A stretch of 64,000 nucleotides of DNA from Aplectana chamaeleonis (GCA_029168955.1 JAPDOI010001426.1:1-64000); one strand, 5' to 3'. Positions 22,261 through 34,130 are shown, counted from the first letter of the stretch. Made by a program: numbers and translations. The notes: generated by a model from the sequence alone, not told the origin.

Positions 22261-22909
22261 GGAAACTTTTTGGAAGAAAATTGACGTATGGTTTTGAAGG
22301 GATTATAAATTCGGATTTATATTTAGATTTTGTATTGTTTTTTGAGGTTGGGGTTGATTGAGAAATATTGTCATCACTAGGGATGATGGTAATATTTTGT
22401 TGTTTAGGTGGTTCCTGATTTTTGTTTGATAACTGGTTTTTCGGTAACGTGTCTAAAGATATAGTGGAAGATGCAGAGTACTTCCTTTCTTTACCCCTAG
22501 TAGAAAATTTATTAGTGAATGGTTTGAATATAAATGTGAATAGAAAAGCTTTTAACAAGTGTGAGTTACAATAAATACAAGTAAGAAAAACAAGCAAAAT
22601 TAAAATTATCGTTAAAAGAACTAAAACATTGATGATCTTGTGTGCGCCAGTTGATTTCAACACTTTTTCTTTTTGAGACTGAATTATGTCGGATGACATA
22701 GATTTAAGATATGCCAAAGTACCAGCGACTCTCTTTTGCATATTGTCATCTGGAGAATAAAATTTAGTTTTGCTTATCGGTGATTCGGTTTTGTAAATGT
22801 TTATGGTATTAAGTCTATTTTTGATCTTAAAAATATCATTTTCAATTTGCGAAAGATCGGAATGGAATATGGGAGGGGCATTGAAAACAGAATTTTGAGA
22901 AGCTGGCAC
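22214..22909 (-). CDS. Membrane-spanning ORF upstream of and overlapping protease
   Basis: The 231-residue frame has no stop. Residues about 15-35 are predicted helical (HSDLSQIENDIFKIKNRLN), and about residues 90-110 form one strong hydrophobic segment (INVLVLLTIILILLVFLTCI) followed by a basic, polar tail of about 115 residues. Helix, membrane anchor and tail recall the C-terminal half of an envelope-type protein, but the position before protease is where gag belongs. The ends overlap in different frames, so either a frameshift-expressed gag with a membrane anchor or a rearranged element is possible. The upstream part is cut at the edge of the inverted repeat (22899). I do not recognise the family. 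Confidence 0.5.
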   Translation of the reverse strand: MPASQNSVFNAPPIFHSDLSQIENDIFKIKNRLNTINIYKTESPISKTKFYSPDDNMQKRVAGTLAYLKSMSSDIIQSQKEKVLKSTGAHKIINVLVLLTIILILLVFLTCIYCNSHLLKAFLFTFIFKPFTNKFSTRGKERKYSASSTISLDTLPKNQLSNKNQEPPKQQNITIIPSDDNISQSTPTSKNNTKSKYKSEFIIPSKPYVNFLPKSFLSTTSKQFVSDIYTY

Positions 22910-23061
22910 CGTTTAGAGCGCAGAAGAGGCAAAGGTCAGGGCCGTCAGCTGAAGCACCGCGCGAGGAGGAGGTTGCAGTGAGAAGCAACCGCAAGCACAT
23001 CAAACGGGCCGCTTGCCGTTACAAGGATAAGATGCGGGCTCTAGAGAGCTCTGAAGATTGA
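22907..23061 (+). pseudogene. Copied C-terminal end of the Gypsy downstream ORF
   Basis: The plus frame ends KHIKRAACRYKDKMRALESSED then stop. The same end closes the minus-strand ORF at 29149, so this is the inverted duplicate of that element's tail, here cut off from its body. Confidence 0.75.
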
Positions 23062-23505
23062 TCTGGTCTATCATCTATTATTGTTGATATTTTTTTGTTG
23101 TTGAATGAATATTTTTTAATGAATATTGAAATGGTGATGTCGAGTGGAGCCACATTTTCCTTCACACCCCGGCATGTAGCTGGTATGGATGGAAATGAAA
23201 TATGTTACAGACAAAGAGTTCAAAACAGAAACTTTAAAAAAAGACGTCACGAAAGAGTGCATGAAGTGCACTACGGATTTGGTCAAATTTTGAATTGCCG
23301 CCGGATTGCGGCCAGAGTCATTCCAAGCCGAAAGTGGTCGGTTTGCGCGGTACAGAAAAGGGGACGAGGGGCCGTGAGCGAGGAGATTGAGAGTTCTCTC
23401 GTTTTTCTTCTTCCTTTGCGCTCTTCTTGGGGTCTCTGATTCTTCACCCAGGTTAGCCTAGTCGCTGGAAGACAAGCGCGATCGCCCAATTATTATTATT
23501 AATTC

Positions 23506-23640
23506 TTGACATGTGTGAAACCCACGATCGTCATGGGAGATGTCAATGCGCACAGTCCTCTGTGGTCGGAGGGTGAGGAAGACCAACGCGGACAGGACTT
23601 ACAAGGGAAGTATACAAAGCGTAGGTCGGTTCTGCCGAAA
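23506..23640 (+). pseudogene. Endonuclease-domain fragment of a non-LTR retrotransposon (left copy)
   Basis: KPTIVMGDVNAHSPLWSEGE matches the GD-N-AHS-LW motif of apurinic-like endonucleases. The fragment ends in a (TTTA)n-rich stretch. It has the opposite orientation to the CR1-like RT in the same arm, so it belongs to a different insertion. Confidence 0.7.
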
Positions 23641-24455
23641 CGACTAGTATCGTTAGTATATATTTATTTATTGAGTGCGCCACATAAGGCAAGCGTAAGA
23701 AACATCGATACTACAAGTACTATAATACAAGTAACTACATAGAACATGAACTGGATAAAAAGGACAAATACTGTTTTTCTAAATGTGGACCTAGAAACAC
23801 AATGGCTTCTTCCCTGCAATGCGTTTGAAACTCCACAGAGCAGAAGGTACTGGTACTGGTATAATACCTAGGTTAAAGGCAGTGGTCGCCCTCAAATATG
23901 CTCGTCTTCTTTTCCCTCTAAACCCTTCTCTGGGTATAGAGTAGTAGAACCTACAAGAAAAAATCATGAAAAAAACGCTGTTCTGGGCCGAATTCGAAGC
24001 ATGAACTTTCTTGTCTTTTGATGGTGGACGAGTCCACCCCACATCATCGGCATCGATGATCTCTAATAACAAGAACATCAGCTGGCATGAATATGAATTT
24101 CAATCTATGAACTTTCGGATTTATGTACACATCTAGTCAAAAACATTGGTTGAAGTGCTTGCTTTCATTGTTCAACTGTTTTATTAGGTAAATTTGCATT
24201 TATTTCTTCCTCTGAGTGTCGATGATTTTTGAATGCTTGGCATGAGACTGTGATCTTTCTGTGCACGTGTGCACGAACTGGCATCTTTGGGCCTTAGAAA
24301 CTCTAATTCTAGCCCGTTTTTCACCGCGCACCTTCATAGTTTTTGAGCTGTTTTATATCTAAGCTGATTTTTGTAGTTTTTTCGATAACGTTTTTCATCG
24401 TGACCACTGCCTTTAAGAGAGACAAAAGTTGATCCGGCTCTACAAGTAAAGGTAC

Positions 24456-26295
24456 AGGCTCTAATATTTATTTATTTATTTATTCTAAGCCGTTGCCGAC
24501 GTGCTCATAAGCCACAAAGTAGCGAGTTAGATCCATGAAAATGTATACAAAAACAAACCGTCTTCGCGCAACGATTCAACTGCCGACCGCAAGGCCATGG
24601 TTCAAATTAGAGAATAATCGAAAAGGCGTCACTAGGCAAAGTCAGGAGCCATTAAAGGTTGTGGGGGCAGAAAGGCAAAAACCCAAGTAGTGATAGAGGC
24701 TTAGATTTATATAGGTGATTAATATTGCCCTTCGGAGCTGCATATGAAATCTCAAGCTTGCTCCCTTGGTCCTCGAGCGGTTCAACCTATAGAATCTAGA
24801 AAGGTTGATTTTCGCAATGCCAGCTAGTAACTTAAACACCATGCAAACATCATTTAAGCGTCGGCGAGATTCCAGAGAAGCAATTTTCAACTCTCTATTC
24901 CTTGCTCCCCCACTTGGTATTCTGTCATAGGCCTGAATTTGAGATCTTACATATGTTTTGCGTGCAAAATTGTGTTGGATTTTCTCAAGTTGCAAACTAT
25001 CTTTTCTTTTATGCGGTGAAAACTGTCGTTCCACTTTCCAAAATTGGTCTGACGTAGGTTTTGAATGCTCTCAACAACCCTTTTCTCTCTCGAATGGCCA
25101 ACGCCTTTAAAATGAGGGAAGTCTTAGTAGAAGCTTTTCTGCACAAGGACTGGGAATGTTTGGAGAAGTCAAGTTTGCTGTTGTAATGAAAATCCAGGTC
25201 TTTGACAGAGGATACGGAATTCAGCACATGACCATCCAAATTGTATGTACATGGCAAATCCGACATGCCCAGCCTCATGAACACTGTCTTTTCAGAAGCC
25301 AACGGTAATTTCCACTTACGAGACCAATCAAGAATGCTCTCAATGCACAAGCCACCATACTCTGATCTTCTTCGCTTTCAACCTTCTTATAAATCTTAAT
25401 GTCATCAGCAAACTGCTTGCACTCAACACCGCAGCGCTCCAGGAGACCTGGGAGTTCCGAGGTGTAAACAGCGAACAAAATTGGTGACAATACCCCTCCT
25501 TGGGGTACCCCGCTCTTGACAGGCCTTATAGATGAAATCGTTGAATTTATCTTTACTTGGAAGCTTCTACCGGAAAGAAAAATTCAAGTCATTTAATAAT
25601 GTTTGGATGGAATTTTAGCTTGGACAATTTATAAAGCAATTTGGAATGGTCCACACGATCGAAAGCCTTAGAAAAATCAAAGTACACCACATCAAAACAC
25701 TTGCTTGAGTCCAAATAATCAGTCCAGTCGTCAATGCATTCCAGCAAGGTAGTTTCCACCGATTTACCTGGAACCAATCCGTGGTGATTTACGGGGATGA
25801 TTGAATTTTTCTCAAGATGTTCCATCATAAATTTCTTGAGCCCCTTTTCAAATAATCTACACAGTTGTGATGTGATACTGACCGGCCTATAGTTATCAAC
25901 GCAGCTGGCAGGCAGTTTTTTCAGCAGCGGAGTGACAAAAGAATGTTTCCACCTTAACGGTACTCCCGAACAGCTCATCCACTGATTGAAAAGATAGGCT
26001 AGCGGACTAGCTATAACGTGAGCAATATTCTTAAGGAAAACACCAGGCACAAAATCTGGCGTGACAGAAAAATAGGATGGAATATTAGTCAAAAACTCAT
26101 AGAAGGAGACTTCATCAAACCAAGAAAAAATGCTCATTTCATGGTACACGGACGGATCATAAACGGAAAAATAATCGTCCTTTCCGGTGTAGACCTCAGC
26201 AAACTTATCTGCCGACAAATCAGCCTTATCTTTGTCCGAAACTACCACAGTGTCACCTTTTTCAACCCAGGGATCCTACATGAAGTCGATAGCTT
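24456..26295 (-). pseudogene. CR1-like non-LTR retrotransposon, RT region (left copy)
   Basis: Minus-strand frames give, in order, NYRPVSITSQLCRLFEKGL (RT), VYFDFSKAFDRVDHSKLLYK (motif A region), GVPQGGVLSPILFAVYTSEL (motif B), FADDIKIYKKV (motif C, FADD) and thumb/C-terminal sequence to FHMQLRRAILI. Frameshifts fall near 25580, 25300 and 25020. The 3' end at about 24456-24480 is an (AATA)n tail, typical of this kind of element. It is 5'-truncated at the inverted-repeat boundary. Closest in style to CR1-clade elements of nematodes, from memory. Confidence 0.85.
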
Positions 26296-26831
26296 GAAGT
26301 CGACCGTATACCCACCGTAATCTGCAAAAAATCGATAAAAGAACTCCAGATTCGTGTTCAGCACTCCAAATACCCCTGAGAAAATGATTCTGAGACATAT
26401 CTATCGTAGAAATCAGGAAATCTCGAAAGTGGCGTTTTTCCCTCGAAATTTTCCCCGGTTGAGAAGCTTCGAACGAAAATGGTCGAAAACTTCGGAAACT
26501 CGACTAATAAATTACAGATTCGTGATCAGCGCCCCCTCCCAAAGAAAAAAACCCTGGGAGAATTTCAAGTCAAATCTGGAACATTTTTCTAAAACGCTTC
26601 CAAAGCCCTCTATTCGGTATAAAGAAACGCCCACCCGAAAATCCGTAAGTCCAAAACGCTGTCAGCCTGGACAAATTATGGAGAATGGGCATTCACCCAA
26701 ACTTGGCTCAGGGGGGTAGTTTTAGGCGCTCAACACATTCATGAGGCCCGTTTCCAGATTTTCCGAAGACTAATGCGCTTTTAGGAAGGAACAAAAAGCA
26801 CAAAAAAGTGCGTATTTGAGCTTGCATCTTC
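26296..26831. other. Centre of the inverted repeat
   Basis: Not mirrored. It contains two related stretches (GATTCGTGTTCAGCACTCC and GATTCGTGATCAGCGCCCC) that look like a dispersed noncoding repeat. No gene. Confidence 0.4.
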
Positions 26832-27760
26832 TTGGACCCTGCAGCTCGGGGCGGGATACTGCGCATGTTTCCTATTGAGCCAGAAGAGATACAGTTTGAT
26901 ACAGTTGCTTCTATTCATGAAAAATATGAAATGTTTTTGACTGTTTTACAACATGCTATAGATTCTTTTGTGCCGTGGAAACGTGTTCTGGCTACGAATT
27001 CAGTCCTTCCCTCGTATCTACAGAACATGGTTGATAATAGGAGTTGTTTGTTTAGGCTAGCTAGTAGTTCGAGAAGTGAGGAGGACTGGATAAAGTTCCG
27101 GGAATTTTCACGACAATTTGACCCCGCTTACAAAAGTACAATAGGAATTTGGAGACCAAAATAGTTAACAGGAATAACACAAACGGGTTTTTCAAGTATG
27201 TAAAGAAGAAGCTATAGACTTCATGTAGGATCCCTGGGTTGAAAAAGGTGACACTGTGGTAGTTTCGGACAAAGATAAGGCTGATTTGTTGGCAGATAAG
27301 TTTGCTGAGGTCTACACTGAAAAGAACGATTATTTTCCCGTTTATGATCCGTCCATGTACCATGAAATGAGTATTTTTTCTTGGTTTGATGAAGTCTCCT
27401 TCTATGAGTTTTTGACTAATATTCCATCCTATTTTTCTGTCACGCCAGATTTTGTGCCCGGTGTTTTCCTCAAGAATATTGCTCACGTTATAGCTAGTCC
27501 GCTAGCTTATCTTTTCAATCAGTCGATGAGCTGTTCTGGAGTACCGTTAAGGTGGAAACATTCTTTTGTCACACCGCTGCTGAAAAAACAGTCTGCCAGC
27601 TGTGTTGATAACTATAGGCCGGTCAGTATCACATCACAGCTGTGTAGATTATTTGAAAAGGGGCTCAAGAAATTCATGATGGAACATCTTGAGAAAAAAA
27701 CCGCTCGAGGACTAGGGGAGCAGCGAGATTTCATATGCAGCTCCGAAGGGTAATATTAGA
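26832..27760 (+). pseudogene. CR1-like non-LTR retrotransposon, RT region (right copy)
   Basis: The first frame (26832-27164) is the linker before RT. The second (27256-27753) repeats the RT N-terminal part of the left copy almost word for word (DKDKADLLADKFAEVYT, PSYFSVTPDFVPGVFLKNI, NYRPVSITSQLCRLFEKGL) and then jumps by deletion into the C-terminal end. The catalytic core is gone. This copy extends further 5' than the left one, so it is the better guide to the source. Confidence 0.85.
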
Positions 27761-29309
27761 GCCTGTACCTTTACTTGTAGAGCCGGATCAACTTTTGTCT
27801 CTCTTAAAGGCAGTGGTCACGATGAAAAACGTTATCGAAAAACTACAAAAATCAGCTTAGATATAAAACAGCTCAAAAACTATGAAGGTAGCGCGGTGAA
27901 AACGGGCTAGAATTAGAGATTCTAAGGCCCAAAGATGCCAGTTCGTGCACACGTGCACAGAAAGATCACAGTCTCATGCCAAGCATTCAAAAATCATCGA
28001 CACTCAGAGGAAGAAATAAATGCAAATTTACCTAATAAAACAGTTGAGCAATGAAAGCAAGCACTTCAACCAATGTTTTTGACTAGATGTGTTCATAAAT
28101 CTGAAAGTTCATTGATTGAAATTCATATTCAAGCCATCTGATGTTCTTGTTATTAGAGATCATCGATGCCGATGATGTGGGGTGGACTCGTCCACCATCA
28201 AAAGACAAGAAAGTTCAGGCTTCGAATTCGGCCCAGAACAGCGTTTTTTTCGCGATTTTTTCTTGTAGGTTCTACTACTCTATACCCAGAGAAGGGTTTA
28301 GAGGGGAAAAGAAGACGAGCATATTTGAGCGCGACCACTGCCTTTAACCTAGATATTACACCGGTACCAGTACCTTCTGCTCTGTGGAGTGTCAAACGCA
28401 TTGCAGGGTAGAAGCTAGTTTGTTTCTAGGTCCACATTTAGAAAAAACAGTATTTGTCCTTTTTTATCCAGTCCATGTTCCATGTAGTTACCTGTATTAT
28501 AGTACTTGTAGTATCGATATTTCTTACGCTTGCCTTATGTGGCGCACTCAATAAATAAATAAATACTAACGATACTAGTCGTTTCGGCAGGTCCGACCTA
28601 CGCTCTGTATACTTCCCTTGTAAGTCCTGTCCGCGTTGGTCTTCCTCACCCTCCGACCATAGAGGACTGTGCGCAATGACATCTCCCATGACGATCGTGG
28701 GTTTCACACATGTCAAGAATTGGGCGATCGCGCTTGTCTTCCAGCGACTAGGCTAACCTGGGTGAAGAATCAGAGACCCTAAGAAGAGCGCAAAGGAAGA
28801 AGGAAAACGAGAGAACTCTCAATCTCCTCGCTTACGGCCCCTCGTCCCCTTTTCTGTACCGCGCAAACCGACCACTTCCGGCTTGGAATGACTCTGGCCG
28901 CAATCCGCCGGCAATTCAAAATTTGACCAAATCCGTAGTGCTCTTCATGCACTCTTTCGTGACGTCTTTTTTAAAAGTTTCTGTTTTGAACTCTTTGTCT
29001 GTAACATATTTCATTTCCATCCATACCAGCTACATGCCGGGGGGTGAAAGAAAATGTGGTTCCACTCCACATCACCATTTCAATATTCATTAAAAAAATA
29101 TTCATTCAACAACAAAAAAATATCAACAATAATAGATCATAGACTAGATCAATCCTCAGAGCTCTCTAGGGCCCGCATCTTATTCTTGTAACGGCAAGCG
29201 GCCCGCTTGATGTGCTTGCGGTTGCTTCTCACTGCAACCTCCTCCTTGCGCGGTGCTTGAGCTGACGGCCCTGACCTTGCCCCTTCTGCGCTCTAAACGG
29301 TGCCAGCTT
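27209..29309. repeat. Right arm of the large imperfect inverted repeat
   Basis: 2101 bp, reverse complement of 22899-26295 less two deletions. It includes the CR1-like 3' part, the endonuclease fragment and the tail of the Gypsy downstream ORF, so the duplicated unit cuts across several older insertions. Confidence 0.9.
28570..28716 (-). pseudogene. Endonuclease-domain fragment (right copy)
   Basis: KPTIVMGDVIAHSPLWSEGE is the same fragment as 23506-23640, but the conserved N of GD-N-AH is changed to I. It ends in TAAATAAATAAA read on the plus strand. Confidence 0.7.
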
Positions 29310-30330
29310 CAATTTTTCCAGCTCCACATGTGGGCGTAGCTGTATGCACAGGTAGTCGTAGAACATCTTTCTGGCGTCTTCGGTCACCCAATCCTTCTGG
29401 TTCCGGATTTTCCAACCGAATACCATGCCGCATTGTCATCAACGTCCCCTGGATTTACCTGCAGTACGTCCACGATAAGCGAGGCATGCTCCGGGTGCGC
29501 TGAGGTATACGACGCCACATGATTCCTTATCTTAGCCGTCACGTGTTTCCAGCTGATCAGATTGACGCTCTTTGGCCCGTTAATCACATACACGTGGGCG
29601 CCGCAAGATACCCATAAGCTGATAGCCGAGATGATTGCAAGCCATGCTGTTATCCTGCGTGGTTCTTCTGGCGGTAGCACGATCACCACGGTTCCCAAGT
29701 CATCAGTGAATATGCTATCAATCTTGGTGCGTATGGTCGAAAAGTCCTCATAGAAGAACACGCGTGTGCGCGAACCTCCAGACATGAATGCGATGCTCCG
29801 CAGGACCACAGGCACCACCAGGAGAGTCCTATTGTGCACTTGATCGAGAAGTGAGTTTGCTTTGAAATCTTCCCTTTTTATCCGCTGCGCGAGCTTCCAC
29901 GCCATCTCGAATGCCCTTTTCGGGATCTCTGGCCAGCCCCTCGACAGGTTGCCGTGCCTCATTACCCATGTAGGGTCCATCATCCGGGCCATCGTATTCA
30001 CGTGCGTACATTTACTGCGGAAAAACGCATATGCGAGTCCGAGTGATCGAGGGTCGAGAACCCTATCAGCGGGATCCGTGATTCATTTGCATTTCGAGGC
30101 GAGCGATCCAGGTTGTGACCATATGGAGAGCACCCTTGCTGCGTCCAAAACACATTCGATCGGGAACTTGTTCGCTGGATGGGACAGCTTGTCGATGAGT
30201 TCGCCAGCGACCGTAGCGTAGTTTTCGAAATTTGGCACGTCGGCAACGGGAAGCCCAATCCACCTTTCATTGGCGGAAAATCCTGTCCGCAGCACCGAAA
30301 TTGTGCGTAAAGTATGTGTCGATCATCGCG
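29149..30330 (-). pseudogene. Downstream ORF of Gypsy element A
   Basis: It follows pol on the minus strand after about 80 bp. Frames in series read VADVPNFENYATVAGELIDK, then RIPLIGFSTLDHSDSHMRFS, then a 206-codon frame (29384-30001) with SGGSRTRVFFYEDFSTIRTK and a hydrophobic patch, and end KMRALESSED at 29149. Three frame changes break it. I cannot assign a domain. Its position after integrase is where an env or accessory gene sits, but the composition (no signal peptide, no clear anchor) does not argue for an envelope. Confidence 0.55.
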
Positions 30331-30401
30331 GACTTCAAATTCCTTTTCGTGCCTGAAACAATCATTTTGAGTTCTATGAGCGCATACCTTGTGCCCTTTT
30401 T

Positions 30402-33400
30402 TTACTCTTTTCGTTTTGTTTTTACTGCCATTGGGTCATTACTTATCTCATGTGGACACTTCAGCATTATATCATTTTGTACCTTAATGGGTTCTTCATC
30501 CGCCCCTATCCTCGTTATTAACGCGGATGTGTCGAATGTCTGCAATACCCGGTAAGGCCCATCCCACTCTATTCTAAGTTTCGGGTGCTTCCCCTCAATT
30601 TTCCCTCGGGGGAGCTTCATGAGTACTCGTTCGCCCATGCATAGAAAGTAAGCGGTCGCGACGTTATTGCGACCGTCATAGGCTTGCTTCATTCTAGCCC
30701 TATAGGCCTTTGAATGTTCACCAACCTCTTCTCGGATGGCTTGCATCCCTCTCAAAATCTCTGTTTTGTAATCGTCAACATTGACGAAGTACTTCGAAGC
30801 ATCACTCCCTGGTATTTTGCTTGAAAGCATCACTGGGTCGAATCCGTGCAAGACGAAAAATGGACTCTCCCCAGTTGCTTCAGGGGGGATAGTGTTACAC
30901 GCGTACACCACATTGGGCAACATAAGGTCCCATTTATCAGGAAATTCCACTTTTTTCTTGAGAATTCGCTGCAGCGTTCCAATGGCCCTTTCGCTGACAC
31001 CATTCTCTCTCGAATTATAGCCCATAGTAACAGAGTGTTTAATGCCCGCTACTAATGCTAATTCTTCGAGAAGAGAATTCAGAAATTCCGTTCCCTAATC
31101 TGTATGGATCTGTTTGGGCCATCTTCCTCCCTCACATATCCAGCGGTGAAACAGGGTCGTGGCTACAGTTGCTGCGGTTTCATCCTGTATCGCATAACCT
31201 CCATCCCACTTTGAGAAGTGATCAACTACCACCAGTACATATCGTCCATCACTGGATGAGGGGTCAGAGCGACGTGGCTTGGCGGGAACGATTGCGCGCG
31301 GGAAAACGAAGGGAGAGTGGGTATTGATCGCGCATTTTTTCCCGCCAAGCAGCGTCGCGGCGATCCCTCATCCAGTGACCGACGATACCTCTTTCCACTA
31401 AGGGTAAGGCTGATTTCTAGAATATCCGCTGCCACAATCTCAAATGGCCTCCCTGTTACAAATGGCTCTAGTGGTGGCATCATTCGTCGATGGGGGTTTG
31501 TCAGCAGACAATTTCTGCAGGCTTGCATCCATCGAAAAACATCGCCGGACATGCCTTCCCAGAAAACTATTTTTCGAAGTTTTGCCAGCACCTTTTTCGC
31601 TGAATGATGACCTGCTAGTGGGCCACTGTGATTTTTCCCAAAAACCGTTTTCCTGTGGTTCTTAGGGACTACAAGTGCCGCAGGTCGATCCTCCAGTAAA
31701 ATCATCAGGTTGCCCTCAACCAGTATGAAATCCGCAACCTTAAACCTTTTCTGAAGTCCTGGCAGTTTAACTTCCTTATCCACCTCTTTTCTCTCTAATG
31801 CCTTTATCACTGGTCCATATTCACTGCCCTGCCGCAGTTCAGTCAACCATTTCGAGTCCTTATGCGTAGAAATGCAACAAACTATGTGCTCATCTCCCGC
31901 GCCTGTCTCTTTGACTTCCTCTGCATTTACCGGTATGCCTCTTGATAACGCATCCGCTACGGAATTTGCTTTACATTTCACATACTCGATTTCTAGCCGC
32001 TATCGTTGGATCTCTAAGGCTCACCTGAGTACTCGACCAGAAACATTTGCACGGCGGAACAAAGCAGTTAGAGGTGCATGATCAGTTCTCGCATTCACCT
32101 TCATTCCATACACAAAGAAATGGAATTTCTTGAGCGCGAAAACCAAAGCTAGCGCCTAGACGTCCGTAATGTGGTAGTTACTTTGCGCCTTAGGCAAGCG
32201 TTTCGACACAAAAATAGATCGGATGAAGCATCTCATCTTTTCCTTGCTGGCATAACACCGCGCCTGCTCCTAGCTGAGCAGCGTCGGAATAGATGATGTA
32301 TGGATTCTCGCCAGACTGCGCACCCTCAATATCCGGCTGTGCTAGAACCGGCGTCGTAGTCAAAACCTCTTTGAGTGCAACGAACGCTCTTTCCTGTGCA
32401 TCACCCCATTCCTATGACGTTTTTGAGCTCGTTAGAGAGAACAACGGACCAGCTATTTTAGAGAAATTCAGCATGAACTTCCTATTATAACTGCACAACC
32501 CGAGGAAGGTTCGCAGCTCAGCTAGTTTCGTCGGCCTGGGATACTCCTTGATTTTTTCCACTTTGTCGGGATCTACATGGACTCCGCTACCGTCTAGTTC
32601 ATGCCCTAGGAAAGCGACTCCATCTGCGAGTACAATGCAATTTTGCGGCTTAAGGCGTAAATTTCCTTTCAGCAGTGCTTCCATGACCAATTTTACGACC
32701 TCGTAGTGCCTTTTTTCTAATTCAGTTGCGATTAAGATGTCATCGATATACACGAAGACTTCTTTGTTTTTCGGGTCACACAAAACTGAGTCCATGAGCC
32801 GTTGGAAAACAGCAGGCAACGTTGTCAATCCGAAAGGCAGAACTTTGAAGTGAAACAAGCCTTCGGACGTCGTAAACGCGCTTTTTTCCTTCGCCGACTC
32901 GGCTAGGGGTATTTGCCAATAACCCGACGACATGTCGAGCGTACTGAAGTATTTTTTACCTTGCAGGCTCTGTAACATGACATCTATCCCTGGTAAAGGA
33001 TAAGCGTCATGCTTCGTACACTTGTTTAGCTACCGGTAATCTATACATACCCGGAGACTTCCATCCTTCTTCCGCACCAGGACTACCTGAGAAGCCCATG
33101 CAGAATTGGATTTTTCAATTATTCCTCTTTGTAATGAAGCGTTTAATGTGTCCTTAAACTCATCGCGAGCCCCTATTGGAACGGGTCTCGTCTTTTGTCG
33201 TATTGGTTTTGTGTCGCTTGTATCAATGTCATGAGCAACAAGAGAGGTTTGTATAAGCTCACTATCTTCCACTGCAAAAACTTGATTGTAATGCTCAACA
33301 ATCTCTTGCATTTCGTGCGATAGTTGCTTTCCTTCCTTTTTAGCTACCAACATCTCCAACAAGGTTCCCATACGCCCTTCTTCAGATAAGGAATCCTTCC

Positions 33401-33880
33401 TACTGCTTAGCAAGTCCGTGGGGTCTTCAGCCCGGTGTTATTTCCAGCTTACTTTCTCCCATTCTCCCACTTGCTGACCATTTCCAAACACCATAGGTTC
33501 ATCCGACGTATTCACTACTGCTACCATAGCTGAACCTTCCGTGTTGAATTTGCAGATACCACTAGCAATTTTTCTATCATTGGGATGAAATATCGCCTGC
33601 GGATCAGGTATACCGCCTTTGAGTTCCAAACATTCGGTTTCTCCCGGCGCTACACCCTTCCTGCTACAACCGCTAGTGATTTCTCACTGTCGTCGCAGTC
33701 CTGTGATAGGTCTGGGATTCCTGACTCTAATGAATTTTCTGCGTCTGGACCGTATCTACGACAGTCACCTCTGACTCCCCTAACGTCGGAGTTGCCTTAC
33801 TGACGCAGTATCCCATTGTAGGCATAGCATTTGTACCCAATATTAGCATACCATCCTTGTTCAAAGAGACATACATTCTC
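30402..33880 (-). pseudogene. Gypsy-type pol polyprotein (element A), 5'-truncated
   Basis: Domains in order on the minus strand. Protease end: DGMLILGTNAM near 33850. Linker: 33629-33438. RT: WASQVVLVRKKDGSLRVCID, then a TAG stop near 33032, then YFSTLDMSSGYWQIPL, LPFGLTTLPAVFQRL and VYIDDILIAT (YIDD). RNase H: YIIYSDAAQLGAGAVLCQQ near 32300, and NSVADALSR. Integrase: zinc finger (HSGPLAGHHS, CRNC), first catalytic D in FEIVAADILEI, second in KQIHTD followed by a TAG, E region in GVSERAIGTLQRI. A GPY/F-like tail (WDGPYRVLQT) ends at 30402. A 144-bp MITE splits integrase at 31242-31385. No gag and no 5' LTR are present. Dead copy: at least two nonsense codons plus frameshifts. Confidence 0.92.
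31242..31385. mobile_element. 144-bp TA-flanked MITE inside integrase
   Basis: The terminal inverted repeats of about 40 bp start TCGTCCATCACTGGATGAGG and mirror the right end. Both sides are flanked by TA (31240-31241 and 31386-31387). Removing the element and one TA joins the integrase frame as K-R-Y-V-L-V-V-V-D without a gap. A Tc1/mariner-type nonautonomous insertion. Confidence 0.85.
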
Positions 33881-34130
33881 AGAATGGAAATTTACGACTA
33901 AATTTTACTAGATTACGACAAAAATTTAGTAAATTACCAGAGAATTTTACTAGATTTGGGCAAAGATTATTCGAAAATTACACGTAAATCTCTAAAATTT
34001 ATTCGAAATCTAGTAAATTTTACTAGTATTTTACTCGTATTTTCACTAAAATTTACCAGTGTTTTACTAGTTTTTTTTTACTAAAATTTACTGGTAAATT
34101 ACTCGTTTTTTACTAAAAATTGTTGCGATT
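33881..34130. repeat. TTTACTAG-type AT-rich repeat
   Basis: Dense overlapping direct and inverted copies of TTTACTAG, TAAATTACCAGAG and TTTTACTAAAATTTAC. The same family recurs at 48720-48990. It abuts the truncated end of Gypsy element A. Confidence 0.6.

Larger units (their letters stand above)
22899..26295. repeat. Left arm of a large imperfect inverted repeat
   Basis: It is matched, reverse complemented, by 27209-29309. Anchors: GAAGCTGGCACCGTTTAGAG at the outer edge; CTTGACATGTGTGAAACCCA mid-arm; GGATCCTACATGAAGTC at the inner edge. The left arm is about 1.3 kb longer because the right arm has lost two blocks, about 24456-24720 and about 24779-25802. Confidence 0.9.

Noticed and set aside
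22899..29309. Inverted repeat as a pure assembly artefact
   Set aside because: The arms differ by two deletions of about 0.27 and 1.0 kb and scattered substitutions, which a simple mis-join would not create. Read support is still worth checking.
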